Assembly: GCA_016210375.1 (NCBI GenBank)
Contig: JACQUH010000011.1
Span: 1 to 16,641 of the forward strand
Direction: 5' to 3'
DNA length: 16,641 nucleotides
Origin: Chloroflexota bacterium
Lineage (GTDB): Bacteria; Chloroflexota; Dehalococcoidia; Lucifugimonadales; JACPCL1
Shown: in pieces, positions 15,133-16,641 of the stretch
Position numbering within the stretch: the stretch's first letter is position 1
Layout of the letters: the number at the start of each line of letters is the position of its first letter
Position numbers and translations under genes: made by a program
Notes under the pieces: generated by a model
Told to the model about the DNA's origin: nothing
Seen by the model: the letters and a program-made list of their open reading frames with translations, nothing else
Database searches by the model: none

Positions 15133-15486
15133 TCAGTTCCCGGTGTTTCTTTGGACGCGAGGAAGATTGAGCGCTATGTGTTGCCCCATTTCCCGGACCT
15201 GACGTTGCAATACCGAGACCACCACTGATTGGTAGATCAGGAAAACAAGTAGGAACAATACCAGGGCGACTATATAAGGGGGAGAGTCGAAGAAGGTCTT
15301 GCTGACATGAATCCAGAGGTTTCTCAATGGTGGCACCGTCATAACAGCCGCGAGACCCCCCACGACCAATATCCATGCCAACCCAATGCTAACAGTCAAA
15401 AGCCTTCTTCTGAGGAGGCGGAACACGCCCACTATTGCAATGATGCTTATGACATCGGTAAAAAGGATGGAAGTCCACGTCATCAT
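15133..15486 (-). CDS. DUF2304 family small membrane protein, 117 aa
   Basis: This small integral-membrane protein has three hydrophobic segments: about residues 6-25 (ILFTDVISIIAIVGVF), 29-49 (LLTVSIGLAWILVVGGL) and 70-91 (YIVALVLFLLVFLIYQSVV). A short tail with LQRQVREMGQHIALNLP follows, resembling the paired basic/coiled end typical of DUF2304. Members of this family frequently sit next to GT2 polyprenyl-phosphate-sugar synthases, as here, where the GT2 stop is only 10 bases upstream. A strong AGGAG (15491-15495) lies 4 bases before the ATG at 15484-15486 and 7 before the second ATG at 15483, so either Met may be used. The function is unknown; a partner or translocation role for the lipid-linked sugar made by the GT2 enzyme is an inference from gene pairing. 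Confidence 0.82.
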   Translation of the reverse strand: MMTWTSILFTDVISIIAIVGVFRLLRRRLLTVSIGLAWILVVGGLAAVMTVPPLRNLWIHVSKTFFDSPPYIVALVLFLLVFLIYQSVVVSVLQRQVREMGQHIALNLPRVQRNTGN

Positions 15487-15490
15487 GTTT

Positions 15491-15495
15491 CTCCT
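15491..15495 (-). promoter_or_regulatory. strong Shine-Dalgarno for the DUF2304 gene
   Basis: AGGAG read on the minus strand, in the 10-base gap between the GT2 stop and the DUF2304 start. Spacing is 4 bases to the first ATG and 7 to the second, which favours coupled expression of the pair. Confidence 0.7.
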
Positions 15496-15496
15496 A

Positions 15497-16213
15497 TCAA
15501 GGATGTCTTTGCCGATTCGCCGCCATTGCCTCCAGAGCGCCCATGACCAGACCCACCAGCGTTCGCGGAGGAAGGCTCAGTAGCGACATCCAGTTGTGCA
15601 TGGATTGGCCTGAGTGTCTTGGATGCATGGCAACCCCGATCTCACCTAGCTTGTAGCCCCGCATCTTCAAATACACAAGAAACTCGGAGTGGAAATCTAC
15701 GATGTGAGCTGCTTGCATTTCTCCAAAGATAGTGTTCCGCACAGCTTTGAACCCGGAGGTCGTGTCCGTGAATCTCTGCCGCAAGGCGGCGCTGGTCATC
15801 ACGGCAAGGATTTGCATCATAACCCGCCGGGGCCACGACACATCTTTGGGAATTCCCGATCCGAAACGCGAGCCAATAACCAGGTCCAGGTCATGTTCCA
15901 GGAGATACGTGGCGAGTGGTTCCAAATAAACCGGGTCGTGCTGGCCATCGGCATCCATAAAGAGAAGGTAGTCGTATCCTTTTTGTTGGGCAAATTTCGT
16001 AGCTGTTTGCAGAGCCAAGCTATAACCAAGATTCGTGGGGTGTTGCAGGGATTGAACACCTCTGGATGCAGCGACCTCACTTGTGCCGTCCTTGGACCCG
16101 TCATCTACCACCAGGGTGTGTTCGCGAGGCCATACGTTCGCTACCGCGTCGAGGGTTGTACCCAACGACTCCTCTTCATTGTAAGCAGGTATGGCAACCA
16201 ACCCTTTGGGCAT
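15497..16213 (-). CDS. GT2-family glycosyltransferase, dolichyl/polyprenyl-phosphate sugar synthase-like, 238 aa
   Basis: This GT-A fold, inverting enzyme is related to dolichol-phosphate mannose synthase and would transfer a sugar from a nucleotide donor to polyprenyl phosphate on the cytoplasmic face. Motifs in order are VAIPAYNEEESLGTTL (about 6-21), LVVDDGSKDGTSE (about 34-46), LLFMDADGQHDP (DxD as Asp87-Ala-Asp89), LVIGSRFGSG, DTTSGFKAVRN (about 150-160) and EFLVYLKMRGYKLGEIGVAM. No transmembrane segment is seen, so it belongs to the soluble class that works beside separate small membrane proteins; the next gene is such a protein (DUF2304). ATG at 16211-16213 is preferred over the adjacent TTG at 16216 because a GAGGGAGG Shine-Dalgarno (16218-16225) sits 4 bases upstream of it. 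It is the first complete gene of the run after a 268-base gap and may start an operon. Confidence 0.9.
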   Translation of the reverse strand: MPKGLVAIPAYNEEESLGTTLDAVANVWPREHTLVVDDGSKDGTSEVAASRGVQSLQHPTNLGYSLALQTATKFAQQKGYDYLLFMDADGQHDPVYLEPLATYLLEHDLDLVIGSRFGSGIPKDVSWPRRVMMQILAVMTSAALRQRFTDTTSGFKAVRNTIFGEMQAAHIVDFHSEFLVYLKMRGYKLGEIGVAMHPRHSGQSMHNWMSLLSLPPRTLVGLVMGALEAMAANRQRHP

Positions 16214-16217
16214 CAAG

Positions 16218-16225
16218 CCTCCCTC
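16218..16225 (-). promoter_or_regulatory. strong Shine-Dalgarno for the GT2 gene
   Basis: GAGGGAGG on the minus strand, ending 4 bases before the ATG at 16213. It decides this start over the TTG one codon upstream. Confidence 0.7.
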
Positions 16226-16337
16226 TCTTTACGGCGGTGCGCCGAATATTCCCATATTGGGGCGTGAATGTCGTCGCGAAAACATGGTTGGACAACGTGC
16301 TCTGGCCAGTGTGACGTCCTTGAAGTTCGCAGCACAT

Positions 16338-16437
16338 GTCATTCTGAGCGTCAGCGATGAATCTGGGGTTGGGAAATACCGCCCCGCCAGATGCTTCACG
16401 GAGTTTATCCTGAGCGAAGCCGAAGGGTTCAGCATGA
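16338..16437. repeat. dispersed-repeat-like (REP-like) element with stem-loop potential
   Basis: The element lies in the 268-base gap (16214-16481) between two genes. It starts GTCATTCTGAGCG and contains CTGAGCG twice in direct orientation (16344-16350 and 16410-16416). Between them, GATGAATCTGG (16356-16366) can pair with CCAGATGCTTC (16387-16397) at 9 of 11 positions, with partial G/C pairing continuing into the loop (GGGGTTGGG against CCGCCCC). This composition, CATTCTGAGCG...GAATCT...CTGAGCGAAGCCGAAGG, resembles repeats scattered through many environmental bacterial genomes. Only one copy is visible, so repetition itself is not shown. It may fold in RNA or act as a transcription barrier after the gene at the right edge. 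No clear -35/-10 pair was found in the rest of the gap. Confidence 0.55.
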
Positions 16438-16481
16438 AAGACAGTGGCACCCATAATTGGACGAAATAGCGAGTCAGGACA

Positions 16482-16641
16482 CTAACGCTTCCTTGCAATA
16501 TACAAATTGTTGAACCCACCAATGAATCTCTTGCGCAGAAGAAGCGTGAACCCTGAGGCGCCGTTCAATCGGCGCTTTACGGAGACAGTCAGTCCCCTCA
16601 CTTCTCCTTCATTAAACGCCCCGCGCTCGTGCTGATCAGGA
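16482..16641 (-). CDS. C-terminal fragment of an unidentified protein, possibly a SAM-dependent methyltransferase
   Basis: An open frame enters from the right edge and ends at TAG (16482-16484), giving 52 residues. It begins PDQHERGAFNEGEVRGLTV and ends FIGGFNNLYIARKR. No start is present because the gene is cut by the window. A pattern of His, Arg, Phe, Glu then a variable helix, an aromatic strand (GFTLLLRKRF) and a closing NNLYIARK strand is like the C-terminus of class I methyltransferases in glycan clusters, where the last beta strands read this way. This is recognition from memory on a short fragment, so the family call is weak. Reality as a coding tail is supported by the clean frame, same strand and balanced amino-acid composition. 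Confidence 0.5.
   Translation of the reverse strand, partial: PDQHERGAFNEGEVRGLTVSVKRRLNGASGFTLLLRKRFIGGFNNLYIARKR

Noticed and set aside
16226..16337. AT-rich inverted repeat AATATTCCCATATT near 16245-16258 as an operator
   Set aside because: The arms are only five bases and no promoter hexamers are near, so it cannot be distinguished from chance.
16176..16522. Small minus- and plus-strand frames in the right-hand gap
   Set aside because: Their peptides (for example EPFGFAQDKLREA) come from translating the repeat-like element and have no ribosome-binding site. Such peptides are a usual by-product of this repeat type.
1..16641. Mobile element, CRISPR, tRNA, toxin-antitoxin or phage-defence system
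   Set aside because: No transposase or integrase motif, repeat-spacer periodicity, tRNA cloverleaf or defence-family protein was seen on either strand.

Overview
The window is a stretch of bacterial chromosome or metagenomic contig, GC-rich (about 60% by eye), that carries a cell-surface polysaccharide biosynthesis cluster. All thirteen genes I can support are on the minus strand, so transcription runs from right to left. No rRNA, tRNA, CRISPR array, insertion sequence, integrase or phage gene was seen. The host cannot be fixed from this window. A dispersed-repeat-like element near the right edge recalls repeats I associate with Chloroflexota and other environmental genomes, but that is only a hint.

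In transcription order, from the right edge, the window holds: the C-terminal tail of a protein cut by the window (possibly a methyltransferase); a 268-base intergenic stretch with a repeat-like stem-loop; a GT2 polyprenyl-phosphate-sugar synthase-like enzyme with a DUF2304 membrane protein 10 bases after it; an NAD-dependent nucleotide-sugar epimerase/dehydratase; a GT4 glycosyltransferase with an unusual C-terminal membrane tail; and an integral-membrane GT-C (GT39-like) protein overlapping it by 4 bases. After a 62-base gap with a perfect TATAAT comes a second, very tight run: an O-antigen polymerase/ligase-like membrane protein, a heparinase II/III-family protein, a GT4 glycosyltransferase, an AsnB-like amidotransferase, a two-domain dehydrogenase (MDR fused to Gfo/Idh/MocA), another GT4 enzyme, and a HisH-type glutamine amidotransferase running off the left edge.

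A coherent reading is that the epimerase and the two-domain dehydrogenase prepare nucleotide sugars, three GT4 enzymes extend a lipid-linked repeat unit in the cytoplasm, and GT2, DUF2304 and GT-C may add a sugar outside the cell from a polyprenyl-phosphate donor. The polymerase/ligase would polymerise or transfer the glycan, and the heparinase-family protein may trim or edit it. Two different glutamine-dependent nitrogen-transfer enzymes (AsnB type and HisH type) predict an amidated and/or amidino-modified sugar, probably a uronic acid derivative. No initiating phosphoglycosyl transferase, Wzx flippase or chain-length regulator lies in the window, so the cluster must extend beyond it or rely on genes elsewhere.

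The gene set resembles known exopolysaccharide or O-antigen clusters. I see no wholly new system, but several details (HisH plus AsnB, a heparinase without a signal peptide, a GT4 with a membrane tail) deserve a second look.
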